64,000 nucleotides of DNA from assembly GCF_900639915.1 (NCBI RefSeq), contig NZ_CAAAID010000010.1:1-64000 (forward strand). Direction: 5' to 3'. A model generated the notes under the pieces. It did not search any database. It saw only the letters and a list, made by a program, of their open reading frames with translations, and was not told the origin of the DNA. Positions 56,343-64,000 of this stretch are shown piece by piece (the first letter of the stretch is position 1; each line of letters begins with the position of its first letter). A program made the translations under genes and the position numbers. The stretch is from Legionella nagasakiensis (lineage in GTDB: Bacteria; Pseudomonadota; Gammaproteobacteria; Legionellales; Legionellaceae).

Positions 56343-57139
56343 AAATCGTTCATATCTCGGATTTACATTTTGGAATGCATCACGACTCTATTATCAATGC
56401 TTTTTTAGCCGATATGACAAATATTAATCCAACCATAACCATCATATCAGGTGATTTAACGCAACGGGCAAAATCAGAACAATATAAACAAGTTCAGGCT
56501 TTTATAAAAAAACTGTCTGGATTGGTTTTGACCGTTCCCGGCAATCATGATATTCCTTTATGGAATATTTTCTCACGCCTATTTCATCCCTTTGCATTAT
56601 ACAGAACGCACGTTCATGCAGAGCTTGATGCAGCGTTTGAAAATGAGGAAGTGCGACTGTTAGGCGTAAACAGTGTTATGCCTTACCGAATTAAAAGCGG
56701 ACAACTGGCATCCGAAACGCTAACCTATATAAACAACTATTTTGCCCATCCATTTTATGGATTAAATATTCTTTTCTTTCATCACAATTTTGATTATATG
56801 GAAGGCATGCATAAGCCTTTAAAAAACTATTATCAATTTTTAACGTATTTAAAAAGCAGCAATATTCATATTGTATGCACTGGCCATTTACATTATGCCA
56901 ATGCAAGCATCCTGGAAAAAAATAATCATCAACCCTGCTTGGTGTTGCATGCTGGCTCTTTGTGCTGTCAACGCAGTAAAGATGGCTTAAACAGCTATTA
57001 CGTTATTGAAATTGAACATGGGCATGGCAAAATAAATTGGCGGGTTTTTAATGACTCAACATTTAAAACAATGACTACCCATGACATCAATTTTTTCAAA
57101 TGTTATTCAGATTTAAATCATTCAGTTCATAACAAATAG
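56339..57139 (+). CDS. Calcineurin-like metallophosphoesterase
   Basis: A 266-residue metal-dependent phosphoesterase with all five family blocks: ISDLHFGMHHD, ISGDLTQRAKSEQY, VPGNHDIPLW, FFHHNFDYMEG and CTGHLHYAN. It has no signal peptide, so it acts in the cytoplasm or on the inner face of the membrane. It overlaps the lipid kinase gene by four bases. Likely substrates are phospholipids or cyclic nucleotides (CpdA-like), and the kinase partner makes a phospholipid more attractive; neither is proven. Confidence 0.88.
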   Translation: MKIVHISDLHFGMHHDSIINAFLADMTNINPTITIISGDLTQRAKSEQYKQVQAFIKKLSGLVLTVPGNHDIPLWNIFSRLFHPFALYRTHVHAELDAAFENEEVRLLGVNSVMPYRIKSGQLASETLTYINNYFAHPFYGLNILFFHHNFDYMEGMHKPLKNYYQFLTYLKSSNIHIVCTGHLHYANASILEKNNHQPCLVLHAGSLCCQRSKDGLNSYYVIEIEHGHGKINWRVFNDSTFKTMTTHDINFFKCYSDLNHSVHNK

Positions 57140-57174
57140 TTAAATGCTGTTTCTACTTCCAGACAACACATCAC

Positions 57175-58272
57175 TCAAAGCATGGATACACTTGTAATCT
57201 GCTTGGCGTGTTCATTCTGCATAAACAACGTCTGGGTTGGGAAAGCACATTCAGCATGATTCGCAGCGATAATACGAAGAATTTTCATGAACACATCATG
57301 CTGCACAGTTTGGAATTTTACCCAATTTGTTGTTTTCGTGAATGTATATACCATAAAATTTAAAGAAGAAGGTCCGAATTCAATAAAATTAACAATCATG
57401 GTCTGCGTGGTATCAATTTCTGGATGCTCCAATAACATATGCTTAATCTGATGGGTAATAGCATCCATTTTATCGGCATCCTGGTATCGAATACCGATGG
57501 TGGTTTTAATACGTCTATTTAACATACGGGATGGATTTTCCACACTAATCGTCAGAAATAAACCATTCGGAACGTATAAAGGTCTTTTATCAAATGTCCG
57601 AATCCTTGTAACCCGCCAACCAATAAACTCCACAACCCCCTCAATTTGTTTATCGGGCGAACGAATCCAGTCGCCAACTTTAAATGGCCTATCCAGATAG
57701 ATGACCAAACTGCCAAAGAAATTGGCGAGCAAATCCTTGGATGCAAACGCGATGGCTGCGCCACCTAAGCCACCAAAAGCCAAAAGCCCTGAAATAGGCA
57801 GGCCAAAAATCTGCATCGCCACCAAAATGGCGGTAATTGCAACTGAAATCGTTAAAAGCTGGCTCAAGGCATGTACGAGTGTTTTATCGATTTCTTTGCT
57901 GTTTTCTATGCAAAAGCGAATGTAGAGCTCTTCTGTGTTATGAATAAAACGGATAGCACACCAGCTTACAGCAAAGATTATTCCAATCTTTTTAATCTCT
58001 GGCAGGTATTGAAAAATGGTCAGATTGGGATTATGAGCGAAAACAACACTGGTTGCGATGGATAATCCTGTGAGCCAAATGAGGAATACCACCGGTGCAT
58101 TTACAGCCTTCAATAACGCTTCATCATAAATAATTTTGGTTTTTTCAGATTTTTCGGCTAAACGGTTTAGTATGCGAGAAATAACCATATGCAGTAAAGC
58201 AGTCATAAATACCACAAAAAAAATGTGGAAAATCCAGGCATGTTCTTCTAACAGGCGGTGAACATCAGACAT
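57175..58272 (-). CDS. Small-conductance mechanosensitive channel, MscS family
   Basis: A 365-residue MscS-type channel from ATG 58272 (a TTG five codons upstream is possible). Four or more N-terminal helices lead to the pore/TM3 block LLAFGGLGGAAIAFASKDLLANFFGSLV, followed by the beta domain RPFKVGDWIRSPDKQIEGVVEFI. The C-terminus is complete. It relieves turgor when osmolarity drops. It is convergent with the metallophosphoesterase gene and separated from the FUSC gene by a palindromic repeat. Confidence 0.9.
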   Translation of the reverse strand: MSDVHRLLEEHAWIFHIFFVVFMTALLHMVISRILNRLAEKSEKTKIIYDEALLKAVNAPVVFLIWLTGLSIATSVVFAHNPNLTIFQYLPEIKKIGIIFAVSWCAIRFIHNTEELYIRFCIENSKEIDKTLVHALSQLLTISVAITAILVAMQIFGLPISGLLAFGGLGGAAIAFASKDLLANFFGSLVIYLDRPFKVGDWIRSPDKQIEGVVEFIGWRVTRIRTFDKRPLYVPNGLFLTISVENPSRMLNRRIKTTIGIRYQDADKMDAITHQIKHMLLEHPEIDTTQTMIVNFIEFGPSSLNFMVYTFTKTTNWVKFQTVQHDVFMKILRIIAANHAECAFPTQTLFMQNEHAKQITSVSML

Positions 58273-58414
58273 AAAATATTGTCTCAATTAAAACAAAAAG
58301 AGTAATGATCATACCTTATTTTACTGGCCATGCGAATTCTATGAGCAAAATGATCGGCGCAAAATAATACCGTCATGAGTTAATTAAATACAACTATATT
58401 GCTCGAATTATCGT

Positions 58415-58459
58415 CATCCTGAGTGAAGCGAAAGATCTCCTCGCTTCGCTCAGGATGAG
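58415..58459. repeat. GTCATCCTGAGC-type palindromic repeat
   Basis: Arms TCATCCTGAGTGAAGCGA (58415-58432) and its complement (58442-58459), with one mismatch, around a nine-base loop. The core sequence GTCATCCTGAG-GAAGCGAA-GATCT is a dispersed repeat known from many intracellular bacteria. It lies in the 251-base gap between the FUSC and MscS genes. The second arm reads in the same orientation as a full-length copy, so the hairpin is the whole unit. Confidence 0.75.
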
Positions 58460-58523
58460 GTGGTTTGCTTATATTATAGGCAAAGTAATGATTTTGCCCT
58501 GATAAAATGACTAAGTCACATTG

Positions 58524-59531
58524 TTACTTTGCCTGGTAGCGATTACATTGACTGCCTATATACATAATGATAAAGGCGACTGAAGAACCATACATCACGT
58601 TTAAAAATCGAGCTAAAACCACTTCAAATTGAGTTAGGTTAGGTACCTCAACGAGTAAAACCACCGATAAAGCCACACCCATGGTATTTGCCATTGGAGA
58701 TAGCCAAGTATTTTGTCCTAAATAATAACCACAAATAAACAATCCAATAGCTAGCGGCAATAGAATTAGATTGTTCTCTGCAGTAATGAATAATGCAACG
58801 ATGCTTGCGAAGGCGGTGATGACGATATGGGCTTTTATACGTTTCCACGCATTCTTAATAGTATGGCCTAAGTTTTCTTCTAACACAAAAAGACACGTGA
58901 TGGTTGCCCAAAACCCTAATGGATACTTGAACCACTGCCAAGTAAAAAACGTCAGAGCGCAAGCAGCGCTCATAAGCACGGCTTCAATGATCATTCCATG
59001 ATGAAAAATAAAACTTAACGACATTGCTTGCTTCTCGCCTTTCATGTGTGGTGCTAACCTTTGCAACAAGAGGCTTACTATAAAACAAACCAGGCATCCA
59101 AATATTACCTCATAGGTTCTTTCAATTGCGATTTCAACCACGTGATCGGTTATCCCTGCCGCAGCCACCAGTGAAAAAGTCAGACCTGCAATGATCATCA
59201 TATATCGGTATTTGGTGGCAGCTAAGGTTAATAACACCGCAAGAAACATGCCGAGGAAAAAAATAGGAAAAAATAATATTTTTGGTAAGGCGATAACAAA
59301 TAAATAACCAATACCTGCACCTATAATGGTTCCACTACTGCGGAGAATGACTTTTATAATGGTGTTATGCACCTTGTCTTGTGTAACTGCTGCTACAGTA
59401 ATGACTGCCCAGTAGCCTTCAGACCATTTAAAATAACGATAACAACAAAAACAAATAATGGCACTTAATGTGAGTACGGTGGCTGGAAACAATCCATCAT
59501 ATTTTTCAAAAAAAATGCGTATTATTTTCAT
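58524..59531 (-). CDS. FUSC family membrane protein (aromatic-acid exporter-like), short
   Basis: A 335-residue membrane protein with two halves of about six helices each. Recognisable pieces are YFKWSEGYWAVITVAAVTQDKVHNT and FKYPLGFWATITCLFVLEENLGHTIKNAWKR, which are internal repeats of the FUSC domain. The family includes AaeB-like exporters of aromatic carboxylic acids, but this protein lacks the long soluble C-terminal extension. AAAGGAA lies at a suitable distance before the ATG. No AaeA-type adaptor gene is next to it. Confidence 0.8.
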   Translation of the reverse strand: MKIIRIFFEKYDGLFPATVLTLSAIICFCCYRYFKWSEGYWAVITVAAVTQDKVHNTIIKVILRSSGTIIGAGIGYLFVIALPKILFFPIFFLGMFLAVLLTLAATKYRYMMIIAGLTFSLVAAAGITDHVVEIAIERTYEVIFGCLVCFIVSLLLQRLAPHMKGEKQAMSLSFIFHHGMIIEAVLMSAACALTFFTWQWFKYPLGFWATITCLFVLEENLGHTIKNAWKRIKAHIVITAFASIVALFITAENNLILLPLAIGLFICGYYLGQNTWLSPMANTMGVALSVVLLVEVPNLTQFEVVLARFLNVMYGSSVAFIIMYIGSQCNRYQAK

Positions 59532-59678
59532 TTCGATGGTTTCCTTTGGCCTAGGCTGTCATACAGTTTCCTTGTTGGCAAGCGTTTCTTACCTGTTCGC
59601 GGCTAAGCCAAAGCGCATGGTCCGCGATAGGCTACGATTTTTTTTAATCAACCCGCAGAGGGTGAAAAAAATCTCCAA

Positions 59679-61097
59679 TCAAGATAAAGAATGAATCGCT
59701 TCGCTGTCACACATGGCCAAATCAAAAGAACTGGATTTTTCTTTCACTTGTTTGTTTAACTCGCGTAAAGCCGTACGCATTCCTTCTTCAATAACCGGAT
59801 GATAAAAAGGCATTTGCAATACATCGAAAGCAGTTAATTGTTTATGGATGGCCCAGGCTAATAAATGGGCTAAATGCTCACCGCCCGGTGCAATAAGTTC
59901 TGCTCCGAGCAACCTTCCCGTATCTTTTGCACCATACACTCGTAATAAGCCATGATTGCTACCCTTAATTTTTGCCCGTCCCTGATGCGTGTAATCGACT
60001 TCTCCAATGACAAATGAAGCAGGATTTTGATTTAATTCTTTAAACGTTTTACCAACCATTGCAATGGTTGGCTCTGTAAACACTATCCGGATGGGCGTTC
60101 GACGCTGGAAACATTTAGATGCATTCGCAGCATTATAAGCAGCGATTCGACCTTCATCGGCTGCCTCATGCAGCAGCGGCCTGAATTGATTCACATCTCC
60201 TGCCAGATAAATAGGTAAATTATGAACCTGCATCGTGGTTTCATCGTACGTTGGCATTCCATTTTCAGCCCTAGGAATATCAATATTTTTTAATCCCAAT
60301 GAATCAATATTGGGTGTCCGCCCTATCGCTGCAATAATCTGGTCAATCGGTAGTTTTTGCTTTGCCTGAACAAATAACTGGTTGTTTTCGCTTATTAAGG
60401 ATGCTTTTTCATTAAGATAAATGGGAAATTCTTTGCTCAAAGCAGCTACTGCGGCTGCATTCACTTTAGGATCGGTAAGGCCGCCAATAAAGCTTGTTGC
60501 ATGATAAAGAGAAATATTAATTCCCAAGCGCGCTAGAGCCTGTCCAAATTCCAAACCGATGCTGCCTCCGCCGATAACTGCAATATTCTTCGCCAACTCA
60601 TCTTGCTCAAAAATGGTTTCACTGGTTAATATTTTTTCTTTAAGTGTCTGCCATTCATCTGGAATAATGCTGCGAGAACCTGTAGCAATAATAATTGTCT
60701 CAGCAGTAATTATTTGTTTACCTACTCGCAGCGTATCTGTGGCGATAAACTGTGCGTCCCCATGAATAAATCGTTCTCCCAGCGACTGGGTATACTCAAT
60801 CACGCCTTCCGTAAAATCATCTCTCATTTTGCGCACATACGCCAACATCTCTGAAACATTCACACTGAGTTTTTCAGAACCATGAATTCCTTGCTCTGCA
60901 AAATGATGTCTATCATAAAAATAATTTGCGGCCTGAATTAACGTTTTAGATGGCATACACCCCACCCGAGCGCATGTTGAACCTAAAGGACCTTTATCAA
61001 TGATTAAGATATCTTTAGTATATTTAGCCGCTTCCTTAAACGCTGACAATCCCGCAGTTCCTGCACCAATAATGGCTATCTTGACGTTTTTATTCAT
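59679..61097 (-). CDS. Dihydrolipoyl dehydrogenase-like flavoprotein disulfide reductase
   Basis: FAD-dependent pyridine nucleotide-disulfide oxidoreductase, 472 residues from ATG 61097 (61109 or a TTG at 61130 are alternatives). Motifs: FAD-binding IAIIGAGTAGLSAFKEAA, redox-active cysteines in GSTCARVGCMPSKT, NAD loop IAVIGGGSIGLEFGQAL, and the C-terminal HPVIEEGMRTALRELN with the His-Glu pair. This is the stand-alone lipoamide dehydrogenase-like type. No 2-oxoacid dehydrogenase genes are nearby, so its electron partner is unknown. It is divergent from the mu-crystallin family gene, 93 bases apart. Confidence 0.88.
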   Translation of the reverse strand: MNKNVKIAIIGAGTAGLSAFKEAAKYTKDILIIDKGPLGSTCARVGCMPSKTLIQAANYFYDRHHFAEQGIHGSEKLSVNVSEMLAYVRKMRDDFTEGVIEYTQSLGERFIHGDAQFIATDTLRVGKQIITAETIIIATGSRSIIPDEWQTLKEKILTSETIFEQDELAKNIAVIGGGSIGLEFGQALARLGINISLYHATSFIGGLTDPKVNAAAVAALSKEFPIYLNEKASLISENNQLFVQAKQKLPIDQIIAAIGRTPNIDSLGLKNIDIPRAENGMPTYDETTMQVHNLPIYLAGDVNQFRPLLHEAADEGRIAAYNAANASKCFQRRTPIRIVFTEPTIAMVGKTFKELNQNPASFVIGEVDYTHQGRAKIKGSNHGLLRVYGAKDTGRLLGAELIAPGGEHLAHLLAWAIHKQLTAFDVLQMPFYHPVIEEGMRTALRELNKQVKEKSSSFDLAMCDSEAIHSLS

Positions 61098-61190
61098 TGA
61101 TAATTTCATCCTGTATTCATATATACTCAAGATTGATTTAATCTATCCCTTTGCACCACGACCATCGTTAGAAGAAAATAAGGAAACTTT

Positions 61191-62162
61191 ATGGGTCTTC
61201 GATTATTAACTTTAGCAGATGTACAACAAAGTATAAGCATGGAGCAAGCCATTGATGCCATGGAAAGCGCTTTTAAGCAGCTGGCCCGTCAAGAAGCAAC
61301 CGTACCATTAAGAACCGCCATTGCCATTGAGCAAGAACAGGCAATGACCCTGACGATGCCCGCATATCTTGTTCAGGAAAAAATCTTAGGTTTAAAGGTT
61401 GTGTCCATCTTTCCTAACAATCTTGCTCATAATAAACCCTCGATTAACGGATTTATTATGTTGCTTGATGCTGAGACTGGTGAACCGAAAGTGCTGATGG
61501 ATGCAGGCTATTTGACCGCAATGCGAACAGGGGCGGTCTCAGGCTTAGCCACTCGTTATTTCGCCAAAGAGGATGCTCATCATGCTGCCATCATTGGCTC
61601 AGGTCAGCAAGCCCTGACTCAACTACAAGCCGTTGCCGCCGTTCGTGATATCAAGCAAGTTTCTATATGGTCACGTAATAAAGTCAATGCTGAACAATTT
61701 GCCAAGCAATTTGCGCATGCATTTGATATTTCAGTGCACTCGTCGGTGTCATCGGCCGTAAAAAACGCAGATATTATCTGTACGGCAACCAGCAGCACGG
61801 AACCATTAATTCATCTTGAGGATATTGCCCCGGACATTCATATCAATGCCATTGGCTCCCACACCAGCGCCATGAGAGAGATTAGTAATTCTGTTTTGGG
61901 AGAAGCAATCGTCATTGCCGATCAACGGGAAGCGGTTCTTGCAGAATCTGGCGAAATCATGAGTGCCATTAATCAACACCATTTGGCTAAAGAATCCATT
62001 ATTGAACTGGGCCATTGGCTTTTACATAAAAAGGACGATTATAAAAAACAGCTCACCATGTTTAAATCCGTAGGACTTGCCATCCAGGATTTAAGCGTTG
62101 CAGAAGTGGTTTATCAAAATGCACAAGCACACAACCTTGGTATGCCTTTTGCGTTGAGTTAG
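61191..62162 (+). CDS. Ornithine cyclodeaminase/mu-crystallin family reductase
   Basis: A 323-residue NAD(P)-dependent enzyme of the ornithine cyclodeaminase/mu-crystallin family. The N-terminal part is complete; the Rossmann block is AAIIGSGQQALTQLQAVAAVRDIKQVSIW, followed by DIICTATSSTEPL and HINAIGSH. AAGGAA precedes the ATG. Members of this family include alanine dehydrogenase (archaeal), delta-1-pyrroline-2-carboxylate reductase and true ornithine cyclodeaminases; I cannot pick one by eye. It is followed after 53 bases by a decayed response regulator gene. Confidence 0.85.
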   Translation: MGLRLLTLADVQQSISMEQAIDAMESAFKQLARQEATVPLRTAIAIEQEQAMTLTMPAYLVQEKILGLKVVSIFPNNLAHNKPSINGFIMLLDAETGEPKVLMDAGYLTAMRTGAVSGLATRYFAKEDAHHAAIIGSGQQALTQLQAVAAVRDIKQVSIWSRNKVNAEQFAKQFAHAFDISVHSSVSSAVKNADIICTATSSTEPLIHLEDIAPDIHINAIGSHTSAMREISNSVLGEAIVIADQREAVLAESGEIMSAINQHHLAKESIIELGHWLLHKKDDYKKQLTMFKSVGLAIQDLSVAEVVYQNAQAHNLGMPFALS

Positions 62163-62215
62163 GCAGAAGCAACTATACTATTATACTACTCTTCGAATAT
62201 AGCAAAGGAAAAATC

Positions 62216-62657
62216 ATGCGCGTTCTTATTGTGGAAGACGACAAAACAAACCAAATGCTTGCCTCACTCTTTTTTAAAAAAGCAGGCATTGCGAGTGGCG
62301 ATATTGTCATTGTCAATGACGGGCAAGAGGCTATCGAACTCATCACTGAGAATGCCGCGAATAGGGGGTGAAGAAGCAACACGAATCATTCGTTCCATTG
62401 AAAAAGAACATAACCTACCACCTGCCGACATTCGAACCTGTTCCAGCACTTATGAAGGAGCATTTCCCGGTGCCAATGGCCGCTTGAGTAAACCTGTTGT
62501 GCTAAAAGAATTTATCGAGTTAGTCCAAGAAAAAAGACATCAACAGGCAAGTAATCGCCCGCAAAGCCTCAAGCCAGGCCTTTTTTCAGGCTCCAAGCCC
62601 CGGGAGGTAAAAGAGGAACCGCCAACAGATCAATCGACTCCTCGCCAGGGTGGTTAG
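62216..62657 (+). pseudogene. Response regulator receiver gene, deletion and frameshift
   Basis: AAAGGAA and ATG 62216 start a CheY-like receiver: MRVLIVEDDKTNQMLA with the acidic pair, continuing to NDGQEAIELITEN. The frame then ends at TGA 62369-62371. The remainder continues in another frame from about 62352 as MPRIGGEEATRIIRSIEKE and STYEGAFPGANGRLSKPV, the C-terminal half with the conserved Lys. The segment with the phosphoacceptor Asp (normally LxLMDxxMP) is missing. The junction reads GAGAATGCCGCG, and ATGCC also begins the MPR motif, so deletion between short ATGCC repeats is likely. The tail ends in a Pro-rich region. It is probably inactive. Confidence 0.85.
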
Positions 62658-62679
62658 TTAACGAGGACTGACAATCGCA

Positions 62680-63477
62680 TTAATTGGGGTTTTGACAATA
62701 GTCACCCAATTGTTTCGGCACTGAAATAGCTAATAGTTGAGCAAAATGTTTGTAAAATCCAATGCGGTTTTCCAATTGCGCATTCATTCCATAACCGCAT
62801 TCAATGCCGCCATTAATAATATTCACCGTTTCACCAAACAAATCGTTTTTATAAGCGGCGGGATCGCCCATCATCACTTCATGCGCAGAAGGTTTAGGGG
62901 CTTGCGGTGTCATCCAAAACCAAATGGCAGTCTCCCAAGCTAAAACGGGATCCGTAGCCACCAAGCCAGGCTCTTGCAACAGTTTGCTGGCATTGCCATA
63001 AATCGCTTCACTGGCTTGGCCATAGTTATAATTCCAGGATAACTGCATAGCACCCCGACCATGATAAGTCTGACCAGCCACAGGTTTGTAGGCACTGCTG
63101 GGATCCGTATATTGGGTACAATGACCGCTTTCACAACCAACCTCCTGGGCAAAATATAATCCCCAAGCATAAGGTCCGCCCGGTGCAGTCGGCCACCCTC
63201 CGGTGGTTTCATGCGCCGCATTGGCTAAAAAAGCAACTAATTCTGATTTTATTTGTTCCTTGCTTCCTTGATTTAAAAAACCAGGGTATTTGGCTGCTGC
63301 CTGGACTAGCCCCTCATAAGTAAATACAGCATTTGCATTTGGAAAAAATGTCTTAAACGTTTGCTTACTAATAGGAAATTGTGCGCTATCCGCCGCGTGC
63401 AATAGATTAGGCATTAGCACGTTTATAATGATCGCAGCAGCGAGACTGAAACACCAAAATGTATTTTTTATAATCAT
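62680..63477 (-). CDS. Secreted GH19 family chitinase-like protein
   Basis: A 265-residue secreted protein with a signal peptide ending in LLHAADS. It matches glycoside hydrolase family 19 (class I/IV chitinase and relatives): FLANAAHETTGGWPTAPGGPY with the catalytic Glu, YHGRGAMQLSWNYNYG, and IINGGIECGYG. Four cysteines are suitably placed for disulfides. It should be exported through Sec and possibly the type II system. Chitin, or peptidoglycan as for some GH19 lysozymes, is the substrate. It converges on the decayed response-regulator gene. Confidence 0.9.
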   Translation of the reverse strand: MIIKNTFWCFSLAAAIIINVLMPNLLHAADSAQFPISKQTFKTFFPNANAVFTYEGLVQAAAKYPGFLNQGSKEQIKSELVAFLANAAHETTGGWPTAPGGPYAWGLYFAQEVGCESGHCTQYTDPSSAYKPVAGQTYHGRGAMQLSWNYNYGQASEAIYGNASKLLQEPGLVATDPVLAWETAIWFWMTPQAPKPSAHEVMMGDPAAYKNDLFGETVNIINGGIECGYGMNAQLENRIGFYKHFAQLLAISVPKQLGDYCQNPN

Positions 63478-63552
63478 TTAGTTTCTCAAATTGTCATGGT
63501 GATGATAAAAAAAGATTATACGCACAAATGCTTTTTAGGAAAATAGTTTCAC

Positions 63553-64000
63553 TTATAGTGGTTTATTTTTATCGCGTACTTTCGCTGCTTGTATATCAGT
63601 CGTATGTTTACCAACAGCATTTTTAAAAAATGTATATGTTTTTGCTGCTCTTTGTTCATCGATCTTATGTTCTTTGGTTAGATAAACCCTGCCACGTTTT
63701 CCCAAATGTCGATGAGAAGCCAATGCCCCTAAAACATCGTTTGTTTCTTTTGTTTCTCCATAGTCAACCAGACCTCTTTGCTCCAATGGTACATGACTCA
63801 TGGCCCGTTCAATTCTATCTGCTTTCATGTTTTTTTGGATAGTATAAAAACGAACCCCTCTGCGTAACATTGTAATAGCATCTCTTACAGCTTTTATAAC
63901 CGGGTCTTGTTGAAAGGTATTTAGCACCCCTCTTAAGGATTTTTGAATTTCATTAAGCTGTTCATCATTGGCTTGAGATATCTCTTTTTTCTTAGTTTCA
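63553..64000 (-). CDS. Unknown protein, C-terminal part, runs off the window
   Basis: The frame is open from the stop at 63553 to the window edge: before the apparent GTG start at 63927 it reads on as TKKKEISQANDEQLNEIQKSLRG without a stop or an ATG. The true start is therefore outside the window, and at least 148 residues are visible. It is basic and helical (MLRRGVRFYTIQKNMKADRIERAM, ASHRHLGKRGRVYLTKEHKI), with no motif I recognise. In a Legionella-type genome such proteins are often effectors, but nothing here shows it. It is 75 bases upstream of the chitinase start on the same strand. Confidence 0.65.
   Translation of the reverse strand, partial: ETKKKEISQANDEQLNEIQKSLRGVLNTFQQDPVIKAVRDAITMLRRGVRFYTIQKNMKADRIERAMSHVPLEQRGLVDYGETKETNDVLGALASHRHLGKRGRVYLTKEHKIDEQRAAKTYTFFKNAVGKHTTDIQAAKVRDKNKPL

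Overview
The window looks like a chromosomal segment of a Legionella-type gammaproteobacterium. It is AT-rich by eye. The genes that point there are a lipoprotein-rich envelope gene set, four MFS carriers of the kind Legionella has expanded (Pht-like), a deoB-linked nucleoside-salvage operon, a cN-II-type IMP/GMP 5'-nucleotidase, a plant-type glutaminyl cyclase, and a tyrS gene beside an rRNA operon. This placement rests on protein similarity recognised by eye, not on a search. I see no prophage, integron, CRISPR array, transposase or tRNA gene. The window is ordinary core and accessory chromosome sprinkled with short palindromic repeats.

Layout. 1-1436: the first bases of a 16S rRNA gene on the minus strand, its promoter, and tyrS. 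1655-9765: envelope genes (M23 peptidase, DUF1460 hydrolase, OmpA-like lipoprotein), the SpmA/SpmB pair, Kup and the first of two tandem TyrP-like permeases. 9917-16805: the second permease, an unknown gene, dam, two overlapping MFS genes and a short malic enzyme. 16971-24149: rpmE, two overlapping ExoIII-family nucleases, wrbA, a MarC protein, a small lipoprotein, YihY and hslVU. 24469-30514: an effector-like hydrophobic protein, a glutaminyl cyclase, and the operon MFS-MFS-deoB-zur. 30790-39967: malic enzyme, an HPPD-like VOC protein, the overlapping set acs / Ni-Co transporter / AAA_28 ATPase, cN-II nucleotidase and DctA. 40150-49654: MoxR-DUF58-TgpA, then a complete RND tripartite efflux operon with a clear promoter/operator. 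49705-64000: small unknowns, a BON lipoprotein, an alpha/beta hydrolase, PatZ, a lipid kinase-phosphoesterase pair, MscS, FUSC, a dihydrolipoamide dehydrogenase-like flavoprotein, a mu-crystallin-family reductase, a decayed response regulator, a GH19 chitinase and the 3' part of an unknown gene running off the window.

How the genes fit together. Carbon flow through C4 acids and acetate is well represented (two malic enzymes, DctA, Acs), and PatZ, the enzyme that acetylates Acs in other bacteria, is also here. Nucleoside use is represented by the MFS-MFS-deoB-zur operon and the cN-II nucleotidase. Amino-acid scavenging is represented by the TyrP-like pair. Envelope upkeep is represented by the M23, DUF1460, TgpA-operon, OmpA, BON and MscS genes.

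Most notable signals: several families of short inverted repeats between genes; a response-regulator gene that has lost its phosphoacceptor segment, apparently by a short-repeat deletion; Zur translationally coupled to phosphopentomutase; a Crc-like ExoIII that keeps its catalytic residues; and an orphan palindromic operator over the efflux promoter. I found no wholly new multi-gene system that I can defend.
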